From the NCBI GenBank assembly GCA_944739405.2, contig OX123196.2, positions 54,288,196 through 54,352,195 on the forward strand: a stretch of 64,000 nucleotides of DNA. The letters run 5' to 3'. Below are positions 33,926 through 45,069 of the stretch, one piece after another (positions within the stretch are counted from its first letter, which is position 1; the number at the start of each line of letters is the position of its first letter). Made by a program: the position numbers and the translations under genes. The notes below the pieces were generated by a model, which made no database searches, had not been told where the DNA came from, and worked only from the letters and a program-made list of their open reading frames with translations. Origin of the DNA: Euclidia mi. Lineage: Eukaryota; Arthropoda; Insecta; Lepidoptera; Erebidae.

Positions 33926-34766
33926 TGGTAACTAAGGTGTTAAAGGGTCGACTCTTGGTAGTAAATTAAAAAAATGCTAGACCGACAAAAAGCTTTCATT
34001 ATAATAGCGCTACATTATCCCTTAGTAACAAAGGTCACGGGCAAAGTTCTAGTAATATTTTTTTCTACTCAAAGTGCCTCCAAATAATTTCCTTTCTAGT
34101 TTCATATTTCATGTCTGTCAGTGAATTAGTTAAAATATCACATCGTTGTATACTTATCAGATTTGCGGTTGGCCCGGATCCAATTTCTCTTGAGCTAGAG
34201 CCTGTGGCAAAAGGCGGTGAGAAAATTCCACCGCTGCGTAGCTGACATACAGATAAGCACAATTAGGAACATTTTAATGTTTTTTCCTAAATAAAATGTG
34301 GCTGTTGCACAAGAGTCGTATTATAATAATATAATTATAATCCTTATGCCACAGGCACTTACGCCTCGGATAGTTCAGTGGGCCTAGAGAAGTGGGTTTC
34401 GCTTCTCATTTCTACTTTCGCTAACGCTACTAGCATGGTAAAATAGCAATTCGTTCTTGTTGGACCGCACGACATACCGTAAGCCAATGCAGTTCCATAA
34501 TTTTTACTCACGTAGCGAATAGCGTAATCGCTAATTTAATGCCACTTGTCTACAGGGCCACGATTCTAATCTGTAGGGAACCCACGAAGGGGTGTCCCCT
34601 GTGACGTTTAAAATGGCAACTTTAATTTGCAGACGAAAGCACAACCGTTGGTTAAGAATAATAATTAATTCTTAACATCATCGCAAGGAAACGTTAAAAG
34701 AAAACTGAAGTCATTTCAGTTATTAGAGCAAAATCTACAAAAAATACCAACCATAAAATACACTAA
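33926..34766. other. Intergenic
   Basis: No feature recognised. Confidence 0.4.
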
Positions 34767-35069
34767 TCTATACATCTATAAATACATATAAATAAAACTG
34801 GAGTGTCTGTTTGTAATATTAAAATAACCACTTTTTACTAAATGCATATGAATGTATACACGTTACATATATCGAAATTATATTTTTTACAATTTTTGTC
34901 TGTCTGTCTGTCTGTTTGTTTTCGCTAATATCTGGAACGGCTGGACCGATTTTGACGAACCATTCACTGGCGGATAGCTGGTGTACCAAGGATGAACTTA
35001 GGCTATAAATTAACCGGGTACGCGAAGTAGTTCTCTCAGGACGCGAAAGAAACCGCGGCAAACAGCTAG
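34767..35069 (+). mobile_element. Helitron-like element (CTGTCTGTCTG type)
   Basis: Starts TCTATACATCTATAAATAC after A and ends AAACCGCGGCAAACAGCTAG before T. It contains a (GTCT)n run near 34898 and CTGGACCGATTTTGACG, both common in lepidopteran non-autonomous repeats. The hairpin before CTAG is degenerate. Confidence 0.6.
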
Positions 35070-35837
35070 TTACCTATATATATTAAGCTAGTTACAAGCA
35101 TTACAATATTGCTTGTTAAACAAAGAAGCCCACAACATAGAATGACGCCACTTCTTCCTATTTAGAATGAATGAATGAAGACATGCGCACGCCTCATACT
35201 CACAAATTGATATTTCTACTACGCTTCAAAGAACTACACAGTGTCATGGTATTTCCTACACAATGTAGTTCTCCAGTTAAAATAGCCGTATGTCAGAAAC
35301 ACTAAAACAGAATTATTCTGTTGTAGGTAGTCTAATTCAGGAGTTTACGCGGCACTAGATTTTAAAAGAAGATTAAGTCTTTGTGCTCGCTAAACAATAG
35401 CCTGTCTGAGTTACTGCAAACAAATTGTACAACAGAGATTTATATTTAGATAAACATATTCGGCCTTACGAGTATCATAAAAGACGGAATAAATATAATT
35501 TCAGGGAATAGTGAACAAAACCAGACGGTTGGGCTCACCGATGCGACGCTGATCAGATAAAGCCAGCAGTAAAAAACCCTCTACATAAATGTGCTAGGCT
35601 ACAGTAGAATCTGGTTTTTTAGGTTTACATGTATAATAATGATGTAAAAAACATACATTAATTGCAGCTTTGCTGAAGCCCTAGTTCCCTGCGAAATGAA
35701 GAGTGAGAAAATCAAAATCATGCAACTTCAATAGCACGACTGAGAAAGTATCGTGTGGACTGCCCGCATGTCAAAACAACCCATGGGTCTGTTTTTGTAA
35801 ATACACTACCGCTCACCTTAAATTTGCTAGTACTGGT
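35070..35837. other. Intergenic
   Basis: No feature recognised. Confidence 0.4.
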
Positions 35838-36212
35838 CTAGATAAGCGGAGACCGGTCGCCAAGGCGTGCAACGCCTCCGGTCTCTGCTTACTAGTCTAA
35901 CCAGATGTGACTAAATATCAGCTTTTCCACAGAGCGACTGCCATTTGGCCTCCGCAACCCAAAGGGATAGCGGTATTCCATGGTTTAGACCAGTATCAGT
36001 TTATTTAAGGGTACTGACTCCGCGTAGCGACTGTCAACAACTGTTCAAGAGAGCCAAGAGTGACGGTTAAACATGCTCGCCGAGGCACGAGGCGAGTGAT
36101 AATTAACAATTAAATATCACATAACTTCGAAAAGTCAGTGGTGCGCGCCGTAGATTCGAACTCCCCGAACGGCAGTCTGTTGGTACATCCACTAGGCTAT
36201 CGTTGCCTGCTT
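35838..36212 (-). mobile_element. tRNA-headed SINE (GATATTCCATGG type) with inverted end duplication
   Basis: On the minus strand the head is GCAACGATAGCCTAGTGGAT, with B box GAGTTCGAATCTACG, then CATGGAATACCGCTATCCC. At its 3' end, 35838-35895 forms a quasi-palindrome (TAAGCGGAGACCGG against CCGGTCTCTGCTTA), so the tail has been copied in inverted orientation. Confidence 0.8.
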
Positions 36213-36405
36213 TTTGGTTATTTAAGTTTTTTTAGTTAAATCATGATAGAAAAACTGTCTTTATTAGCTTTAATAACATACGGCTATGAATTGTCATAAT
36301 AAAATTAGTACGATTAGAAGAAAATCATTTTCTTCTAACTTCCTCAAATCAAGGTGGGCAAATACTTTTGAGCGGTAGTGTAAATGTTAATAATAATAAT
36401 ATAAA

Positions 36406-36612
36406 TCTTAATATATAAAATCCTTGCGTTACTGACTGACTGACAGATACGCTACAGTTGAAACTATTGGGCGCAGGAAGCTGAAATTTGGCATGTATGT
36501 TCCTTGGGGACCGTAGGGGTGCACTAAGAAAGGCTTTCCCGAAATTCCCACGGGATCGGTCAAAACGGGTAAATTTAAAAAATATGCAGGCGTAGCTGCA
36601 GGCGTCCTCTAG
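36406..36612 (+). mobile_element. Helitron-like element, family H1 copy 2
   Basis: 207 bp, the same length as copy 1. Starts TCTTAATATATAAAATCC after A, ends GGCGTCCTCTAG before T. Confidence 0.8.
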
Positions 36613-36860
36613 TAACATATATAATTTTTAGCTTTGCTAAAATAACGCAAATTTTATGAAATTTTGGAAACTATGATATTATAAAATATAGTAGGAACCG
36701 GAACAAGTGTGTGCCATTAAGTTTTTCTATAAAAAAATTATATATTTTAAGATATCAAAACGGCAGACATGCTGCGAACACGTTTTGAAAGTCGATTTTC
36801 ATGCCTTTTGACTTCTAGGCACGCATAAAGGTACCCTCTATGGGAATAGTGAACCCTCAT

Positions 36861-37508
36861 CTGTGATGGGTAACTCATGAATTGTAAATGAGGTTGAGGG
36901 AGTACCTCATTTTACCTCGCGAGGTACTCACGAGGTACCCCTCATTTGAGGTGAGGAGTCGTCGGTTGGCGTATTCACCTCGCGAGCCGAGCCCGAGCCT
37001 TTGCTTCGTGTGTTTATTTGCCCTGCAACGCATTTCACGCATTTTTTTGTATCTCTTCACAACATGAACAATCTAAATAAAATCCTACAAAAACATCAGT
37101 ATCACATACAATACCAAACATAATTATTTCATTGTGCATGCATACCCAAATCATAATGTTTGCTGTGTTTTCAAACTTCCAAGACCTCACTTCACTCATT
37201 CTAAAAATTCAGTACAATTATGAAATAAGTCGTTTCATTCGCTCACAAAACTCACTCGTCCACACAATACCTCAATACTCACTCCTAATATCTAATCTGT
37301 GACTCACTCTCGCGGCCCGCCTCTCACCTCGCACAGAAAATACTCTACGAGCACTCGCGAGTACAACGTCAATAATGTCAATGTCAATTTTTAAGTGAGG
37401 ATGCGTGAACGAATGAGGTGGTTCAATATTGAAATTCGAGTAACTCTTTCAAATTGCGTTCACGAGTACCTCAAACGAGGCACCTCATGAGTGAGGGACA
37501 CATCTCTA
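36861..37508. mobile_element. hAT-like non-autonomous element, 8-bp TSD
   Basis: Flanked by ACCCTCAT (36853-36860) and ACCCCCAT (37509-37516), an 8-bp duplication with one difference. Ends CTGTGATGGG and, reverse-complemented, TAGAGATGTG fit imperfect hAT-type terminal repeats. Interior is rich in CCTCA/TGAGG words. No transposase. Confidence 0.7.
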
Positions 37509-37705
37509 ACCCCCATTTGATCTACGGCAGATGAATTAGTATAACTGGCATTAATATGGAGTTTGCTACTATACCGTAAGTCTGCGGAACACTGGCTCTC
37601 AGTCTATATCTATGGCCGTGCTGTAGACGATATTTTATTTAAAAACCAAGTGAACGTAATGTTTTCCCAAAAATCAATTACGAATAATTTTATTTAAAAA
37701 ATTCT

Positions 37706-37740
37706 AGCTGGTACCCGCGGCTTCGCACGCGGATAATTAC
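37706..37740 (-). mobile_element. Helitron-like 3' end fragment
   Basis: On the minus strand, GCGTGCGAAGCCGCGGGTAC is followed by CAGCTAG: a short stem (GCGAAGCCGC) plus CTAG. The other end was not found. Confidence 0.45.
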
Positions 37741-37778
37741 TAATTACTCAGTAGATATTGAGTAGAAGGTAGAATAAT

Positions 37779-37888
37779 CACTTCCAATTTAATGGAAGAC
37801 CACTTCCAATTTAATGGAAGAACACTTCCAATTTAATGGAAGACAACTTCCAATTTAATGGAAGACCACTTCCAAGTTAATGGATGTT
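37779..37888. repeat. 22-bp minisatellite, 5 units, each unit palindromic
   Basis: Units CACTTCCAATTTAATGGAAG plus two bases begin at 37779, 37801, 37823, 37845 and 37867. Each contains CTTCCA and TGGAAG as an inverted repeat. The last unit is diverged. Confidence 0.95.
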
Positions 37889-38066
37889 TGTCGAATAAAA
37901 TCAAATCAAATCATATTTTATTTGTTAAACATAGGATCACAATAGTTGGTTATAGACAAATATATTAATTAGTACGCTATGTTTTGTCATTTAGACATAC
38001 AAATATTAGGCAGATACTTAGCAATTTAATTAAACAAGAAAATAATAAATGTCAATTTAAATACAT

Positions 38067-38641
38067 TGTTCAGAGTTTGGCTAGAAGGACTGGGTAATGT
38101 TTGTTTGACGGTAGTGAAAGCGTGATTAATTCATCCAGTCTGGTCTAGCCAAGGCAAAAGGTCTAGCATATATGTACTGTGTTTTCACAGCGATGAAATT
38201 AAACTAATTACTTACCTGAATTTTAACTGATGTCAGGCTTAAGCTAAATTAGACAAATGATACAAATATATTGACCAAAATATATGAATGAAGTATCTTA
38301 TAGCTACCAGAGTCCAAGAGTCAGGGTCTTCAGATCACGATGCACGTGCTCGACGACACACAATTTTACAAAAGTTCAATATGTTGCAAATTTATTACAA
38401 TTCTTGCCGGTAATGTTCAAGGGGCGGCAGATACAAGAATTCACAAGACAAATTTACTTCAATACTACAAAACACGCGAGAAAAAACCAAAGGGCGTGAT
38501 GCAAGACAATCTTTTTTCTGGAAACGACAAAGAGAATAGTAAAAATTTGACAGTTCATAGTGTGACCAGAGTCAAAAAAATTTAATAGACGAAGTAACAC
38601 TACGATTCAACTTATCATAAACAATATTTCTATTTCAAACA
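38067..38641 (-). repeat. 3' LTR of BEL/Pao element
   Basis: 575 bp. In sense direction it begins TGTTTGAAATAG and ends CTCTGAACA. Its last about 335 bp match 44735-45069. Confidence 0.8.
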
Positions 38642-38658
38642 TCCACCCGCCCTGGACC
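38642..38658 (-). other. Polypurine tract of BEL/Pao element
   Basis: On the minus strand GGTCCAGGGCGGGTGGA abuts the TG start of the 3' LTR, the expected plus-strand priming site. Confidence 0.65.
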
Positions 38659-38672
38659 GGCCTATCGGTCCG

Positions 38673-41600
38673 CTAATCAGATGGTAGATGTGACAACGTT
38701 GCAACCGCTCTCCTCAGAATCGAACCGTCGACCAAGACCTCAGCAAATCGGAGAACTCCATCAGCCCCAGTTACCAAACGAAGGATGCGCCCCCTGCGCC
38801 ATCTGAGTGGCGGAAGGTTAGCCGTCTTGATCAAAACGAGGTCTCCAATCTTGGGTAGATCGGTCTTGTCGGTCCACTTAACGCGTTGCTGAAGTATATG
38901 CAAATATTTCAAATTCCAGCGTTTCCAAAAGCTCTGAGTAATCTGGCGTATCAATTCAAAACGTGAGAGACGATTAGGTCTCGTATCAATATAAGGGTAC
39001 TCAGGAAAGGCGACAAGTGGGCGACCAATAAAAAAATGGCCCGGCGTAAGGGCTTCCAAATCATTCGGATCTGAAGAGATCGGGCACAATGGCCTAGAGT
39101 TCAACACGGCCTCAATCTTAGAAAACACAGTGTTATAAGTGCCCTTGAAGTTAGTACCGCAATCAGAACGGATCAAGGTAGGCAGCCCTCTGCGGGATAC
39201 AAATCTGTCAAATGTGGCTACAAACGCCTCGGTCGTAAGTAAGGAGAGGCAAACGAAGACACTCAAGTAGGCCTTAACAGTCTTGCTGTTTCGAAGCGTC
39301 AACTTTTTCACCAAAAAGGGACCAGCGAAGTCCGTGCCAACGCCGTCAAACGTCTTGCTCTCTGTAACGCAATTTGCTGGTAAGTCTCCCATCAAGGGCT
39401 GCATGGTAGAAGCCTTGAGCTTATAGCAAGGGATGCAGCGAAAGACTTCACTCTGAATTATTCTTCGGGCAGACAAAATCCAAAACTCGCGTTGCAAAAT
39501 AACCAACAGAGCATTACAACCAGCATGCGAGTTTTTAAGGTGACGGTCGGTTACCAACAAGCGTACCAAATGACCGTCCTTGGGTAACAAAAGGGGGTGA
39601 CGTGCCCCGTAAGGGAGGTTGGCGTTCTTGAGACGCCCTCCAACGCGCAAGAGACCCGTATCGTTTAAAAAGGGGTTCAATTTAGATACTGCTCCCGACA
39701 ATTTCAATCTCCCTGATTTAAGGATAGCAATCTCCTTCTCAAAATGCGCCAATTGCACAGAACGAACCCAAAAGGTGAGTGACTCCTGTCGTTCCTGTGG
39801 TGAGAGAAACGGTGTCAGTCTTTTCTGTTGTGGGTGCCTAAAATTAAAAACAAAACGCCTTATCCAAGCAGTAACACGTAACAACTTGTCAAGGGAGCTG
39901 TAGAGATTTAACAAAAAATCGGGGTCGAAGGCGCATTCCACCTTATCAAGAGCGAGTGTTCGCAGACCCGGCAAATTGGAAGTATTCAAAACTGGCGTTC
40001 GAGGCCAATCAATTTCTGCTTGACCAACCATACCGGACCCCACCACAGCGAATGGCCTATTAAACTAGGCGTCAAGCATCCACGCGAGGCACAATCAGCG
40101 GGGTTGAGATGACCTGGCACGTGTCTCCAAATAAGCGTAACTTCCGATTTTTGGATTTGGGAAACACGATTAGCGACAAATACCTCCAAAGTGTGGACAG
40201 ACGTCTTCAACCAACAAAGAACAATTTGGCTGTCTGTCCAGGCGTAGGTCATATTAATACAAATGGTTCTACCCAAAGTACTAGACACGTGATTCAATAA
40301 GCGTACAAGTAGGGCTGCTCCCGAGAGCTCCAATTTCGGAATGTTCAAGGATGTCTGAAAGGGTGCAACCTTGCTCTTTGCCATGATCAGGGAAACCCTC
40401 ACCTGACCTGAGGTACTGACTGTACGCAAGTACACCACGGCCGCGTGACCACGTTCCGAAGCATCACAAAACCCGTGAAGGGTTGCCTTGTACTTCCCAG
40501 AAGGAAGGATGGGACGAGGCAAGGAGATCTCATTAACGGCAGGAAGTGTGCATACAAAAGAGGTCCATTCCTCAACAAGAGTACCGTGTAGAGGTTCATC
40601 CCAAGTCAATCCTGCTGTCCAAAGCTTCTGCAAAAAACATTTTGCCCAAAATATAACAGGACAAATCCAACCGTTTGGATCAAAGGTTCTGGCGACAGTA
40701 GACAACACGAGACGTTTAGTCCAAGAACAAGGCAATTTCAAGTCTACGTTATACGTAAAGATGTCTTGGACTGATCTGTATTGAACGCCGAGAACAGCCA
40801 TCATGGCGGGGTTGTCAACAATCTGAAACAAATGTGGATCTTGCTGATGATCCTCGGGTAAGCCCTCCAAAAGTGCTGGTGAGTTGGAAATCTATTTGCG
40901 CAACTCATAACCAGCGGAGGCCAAAATACCTATCAATTCGTCCCGCAAGAGGATCGCCTCGTCCGCTGTGGAGGCGCCCGAGCAAATGTCATAGACGTAA
41001 ATATCGTCCTTCAGGATGGCAGAGGCTCGTGGGAAACGTAGGCCCTCGCGGTCTGCGAGCTCCCAAAGAGAACGTATTGCCAATTAGGGGCTTGACCTTA
41101 GCCTGTACGTATTGGTATTGAGCTCGTAGACGACCATGGGATCGCGAGGATTCTCTCTCCAAAGGATCAGCTGGAAACGACGGTCATCAGGGTGGATAAC
41201 AGATGGCTTGAACATAAATTTTATATCGGCCACAAAGACAACCTGATGTCGTCGGCAGCTGGTAATGACGTCACAAAGGTCCTTGACCAACTTGGGACCA
41301 GAATGCAAGCACCGGTTCAAGGATACGCCTGTAGAAGTCTGCGCAGAACCATCAAACACCGTGCGCAGCTTGCCAGTTGATGGCTGCAATACCGCATGAT
41401 GCGGGAGAAAGTAGTGCTCCACGGAACGCCAATCCAAATTTGACACAGACATGTGTCCCAATTGTTCATATTCTCTCATGAACTCAATAAACTTCTGTCT
41501 GAGCTCGCTCCAATTGCGACCCATGTGACGCTCCATAGCTAACAATCTCTTTTCGGCTAAAGGTCGTGACTGACCAAACGGAGGCCGAACAGACAGAAAA

Positions 41601-42260
41601 GGTAACTTCGTAATGATCCGACCAGAACGGAGTCTACCAGTGTTGTTCTGGAAGAACAGCTCGCACTCCTCATGTTGTGGATTCAAACGAGCAGCTTGAG
41701 GGGGCTCCGCTATCTCTCAAACCCTCTGAACTGCATCAGAGAGAGTGGAGCCTACAGCCAACAAATTATCAAGTTCAGGTGGAGGGGGTTCCTTAGGTAC
41801 AGGTCCCATCAAAGCAAATCCAAATATGGTCGGGATGGCAGTCAAATCATTTGGCACCAAGACCCGTTTCTCGCCAATCAAAATTCCACCGAGCACAACA
41901 GACCAGAACCAATCAACAAATCCATTTGTCCCGGTGTTTCAAATTTGGGTCTGCCAGTTTCAATCCCGATGTCAAATTCACCACAGCAGTAGTTAGCTGT
42001 TTCTGTGGATGCATACCCAAAATATTCTTCAGCACAATAGCCGAGGTTTTAATCCTCGGGTGTGAAGATTCAACAGGGGCAAACAAAACCTTAACTTGCC
42101 CTTCAACATTAGAGGCTACGTCACCTATTCCCCGAATACAATTTGGAAAAGAACCCATATTTAATTATTTATTTAATTTAACCTGCCCTACCAAATAAGT
42201 GGAAACAATGCAACCTTGTGAACCTGTGTCCAATATAGCACGGACAACAACAGAGGTCCC
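38673..42260 (-). pseudogene. pol of BEL/Pao element: protease, RT, RNase H, integrase
   Basis: Protease: ILDTGSQGCIV near 42235-42205. The next segment (to 41913) is in the same frame with one stop, then several frameshifts. RT: 41686-41084 has KLRTVFDGSAQTSTGVSL and FVADIKFMF; one TAA at 41082-41084 replaces a tyrosine position, and one TAG at 40892 replaces a tryptophan position, but the phase is kept from 41686 to 39986. The catalytic box reads YVYD at about 40990-41001 instead of the expected YVDD. RNase H: GFCDASERGH at about 40470. A frameshift near 40030 precedes integrase (40046-38673), with zinc ligands in HLKNSHAGC and CIPCYK, and catalytic D residues in GVGTDFAGPF and IRSDCGTNF. 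The segment expected to carry the catalytic E is missing between NFKGTY and KIEAVLNSRPL (about 39130). RT and integrase are therefore both dead. Confidence 0.9.
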
Positions 42261-42325
42261 CATGGGTCCCCAGACCCAAACAGCAACCGTTGGTAGGATA
42301 ACGGTCTCAATGGGGGAGGTTGGCG

Positions 42326-43983
42326 TTATAGGGCAGGAGTCAATGACCTAGTGTTGCCTGGGCGGTGACCGTTGGCCAGGACCAGGCAAATAAAAACGAG
42401 GGTGCGATTGAAGTCCTCAAAGGCGCGGTGATTCGTGCTGCGCGCCATCTGTGGGGGGTCATAATGACGCACCCGCCCAAAACGAGGTGGGCGCGAGTAA
42501 AGGCGGAGACGCTCCGCCAAAGGAGGGGAATATCTGGGGCAGCAGTCATGGTGCTGGTGACGCTGAGCTGTCGCACATTCTGGTGCGCGAGAGAGAAGAG
42601 GCGTGCGTACGCTACGGTTCTCCAAAAGGGGTGAGTGGCGATCAAGTGAGCGAGGCGAATCTCGGCTACGCGCCGGTGAGCCTCGGCTGCCACCTTCAAA
42701 ACACCCGCCCGTGCGCGGCGTCGGCCGGGTGGACAAGCGGCCTACGTCTCTGGCATTCATGCAGAGAATGTCCAAATGCTGTCCTCCACAATGAGGACAG
42801 GGGCGAGAGTTTGGGCAGTCTCGCTGGTAGTGGGACCCCAAACAAGAGAATCAAAGGCGGCGGGCATTCGCGATGCGCCTACGAGAGGCGACATGAAGGT
42901 ACAAGGATGATCTACAACTGGCCGTTCTGTGCCCCGTGACCTTGCAGTAAGAGCACTCCGCTGGGCTCTGCGTGACTGCAAAGCGAGGAGGGCGCCGATC
43001 AACTTTCCCTCGGGTGTGAACGCGAGCCTGCTCCTTGACCTTGAGCGGCTGCGACTTAGCCGGCGTGTCACCACCGGAGTTGCCCAAAACCCGGCACTCA
43101 TCCTCCAGGAACTTCTCCAAGTCTACAAAAGGGGGTAGATGCGTCGCACTATTCTCACCAAAGCGCTGCTCAAATCGCGACCTCAAGTCAGCAGGCAGCT
43201 TTTTGAGCACAATGTGCACCAACAGGTAGGACCACTAGTCCACGGGCAGATCCAGGCACTTAAGGGCGTTTATTGCCACTTTTTGTTTATGCCATTCAAA
43301 AGTTGGGTGCGCAACCCAAAGACCCGGGTGAGCGTGGGCAAACTCAAAATCTGCTCAATGTGGGTGTCTGCGAGGCCTCGCTTGTTGTGGTACCCACGGG
43401 TAATTAAGTCCCGAGCCGTTTGGTAGGCCTCGTCAGACACAGTCAGATGCTGTATGAGGACTTTGACCTCCCCATCCAGAACCGACATCAAGTAGGCCAA
43501 TTTTTGTGCTGGCCGAAGGTCAGTCCTATCATCGACCAGGCTGTCAAATAAATTAACGAAGCCCAGCTAGCTTCCTAGGCAGCCATCAAAACGCGGGAGG
43601 TCTAAAGTAGGAAGCCTACTCACGAGTCCCGCTGCTGGCCTAGGAAGCTCCTGCTTCAACATGGGTTGCCCGTCTTTCTCGGCAATTAACTGTCTTGCAC
43701 AGTTAGAGACAGCATCATAGAGATCCAAAATCTGGTCATGATCCTCACTGACTCTATTTCGCTGGTAAGCGGTGAAGTCAACAACTGACACTTCGAGACA
43801 GCAAGCGCTGAAACTACGAAATTACTGTTCCACACTTGCCAGGCGATCATCGATCCGCTCAAATCTTTGTAATAAGGCCTGCTGGCGATCAGGCCGGTTT
43901 ACCAGAGCACTAGCTGAGGCAAACCAGCGCAAATCTGATGCAACGGCACCCGCAGCCGCACGCAAGTCCTTGATAGCTGACAT
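42326..43983 (-). pseudogene. gag of BEL/Pao element, broken
   Basis: The capsid region starts at MSAIKDLRAAAG (43983), with a TAA near 43824 and a TAG at 43567 in the same frame. Downstream of that, QKLAYLMSVLDGEV and THIEQILSLPT are typical BEL gag blocks. A frameshift lies between 43270 and 43222; then KKLPADLRSRFEQRF, a first zinc knuckle CSYCKVTGHRTASC (about 42945) and, after a stop at about 42850, a second knuckle-like segment CPHCGGQH (about 42790). The region 42326-42700 is R/P-rich. At least two nonsense changes and one frameshift. Confidence 0.85.
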
Positions 43984-44707
43984 AATTAATTCTCAAAAGA
44001 GCTCGGACAAGCGTTAAACCATACTATCAATTAGAACTTAACAAAACTTAATATTTGTTAATTCTTTGAAACCAGCAAAAAAATATAAACTGTGGCTACA
44101 GCTGCAAGTAACAATAGGTATTTACTGACCAACAAAATTAAAAGTTTCAATATATTGACACAAAAACAATGTTATCAAAGTTATAACTCACAACAAATTA
44201 ATAAGTTGCAACTTCAAATTAATTAATTAATTATTTGCAACATACAGGTCAAGTGTGTTATTTGAGATATTATACAACCCTAAGTAACACAGATATGTGT
44301 TACCTAACAATATTATCAATATATTATAACAAAACAAAGTTTTATCAATGTGACCATCTATACAAGGTCAAGTTTGGTTATTATAATGTTTCAAACTCAA
44401 TATATGCAATTAACTAAATCAATTGATACATATAACTGTTATGTATCCAATCAAACTGACTTATTTAAGCTAACAACAACAAATTTAAGCTAGATTTCAA
44501 CAATACAAGTCAAACAATTACTGATTTGAGGTTATTCAAATGACAATCTGCTTCAAATTAAGTAGGTCAACTTATACAAATGAATATTATGTATTTTAAG
44601 CAAAACTGACCTAACAACACCACAACACTGTTAAGAAATGAGATGCCCAGCTTAGATATAAGTTTATACAATATTAATCCGAGGTTAGTACACTCAGCGG
44701 CTAGATA
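43984..44707 (-). other. 5' leader of BEL/Pao element
   Basis: AT-rich, ORF-free sequence between PBS and gag. It contains runs of AATTAATTAATTAATT near 44218. Confidence 0.6.
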
Positions 44708-44725
44708 CAACAGCGCTCTTGCTAC
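44708..44725 (-). other. Possible primer-binding site of BEL/Pao element
   Basis: On the minus strand TGGTAGCAAGAGCGCTGT starts eight bases after the LTR. It starts with TGG, as tRNA-primed sites do, but I cannot assign the tRNA. Confidence 0.35.
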
Positions 44726-44734
44726 CACAAATTA

Positions 44735-45069
44735 TGTTCAGAGTTTGGCTAGAAGGACTGGGTAATGTTTGCAGACGGTAGTGGAAGCGTGATTAATTCA
44801 TCCAGTCTGCTCTAGCCAAGGCAAAAGGTCTAACATATATGTACTGTGTTTTCACAGCGGTGAAATTAAACTAATTACTTACCTGAATCTTCACTGATGT
44901 CAGGCTTAAGCTAAATTAGACAAATCATACAAATATATTGGCAAAAATATATGAATGAAGTATCTTATAGCTACCAGATTCCAAGAGTCAGGGTCTTCAG
45001 ATCACGATGCACGTGCTCGACGATACACAATTTTACAAAAGTTCAATATGTCGCAAATTTATTACAATT
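44735..45069 (-). repeat. Partial 5' LTR of BEL/Pao element
   Basis: About 335 bp matching 38067-38402 at roughly 96 percent by eye. Identity stops abruptly at 45069; about 240 bp of the LTR start (U3) are missing or replaced. Confidence 0.85.

Larger units (their letters stand above)
38067..45069 (-). mobile_element. BEL/Pao LTR retrotransposon, degenerate
   Basis: Minus-strand element about 7 kb long: a partial 5' LTR at right, gag with two zinc knuckles, protease, RT, RNase H, integrase, polypurine tract and a 3' LTR at left. The protein order and motifs (YFLPHHAVLQP, GFCDASERGHAAVVYLR, IEAVLNSRPL) are specific to BEL/Pao. Gag is badly broken, while RT to integrase is mostly in one frame with a few lesions. 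A TSD cannot be tested because the 5' LTR is cut off at 45069. Confidence 0.92.

Noticed and set aside
37779..37888. CRISPR array
   Set aside because: The repeats are contiguous with no spacers, and the context is eukaryotic transposon DNA.
42340..42939. Several overlapping ORFs of 89-171 codons on both strands
   Set aside because: GC-rich, arginine/proline-rich region of the broken BEL gag gives chance open frames; only the frame with the zinc knuckles is meaningful.
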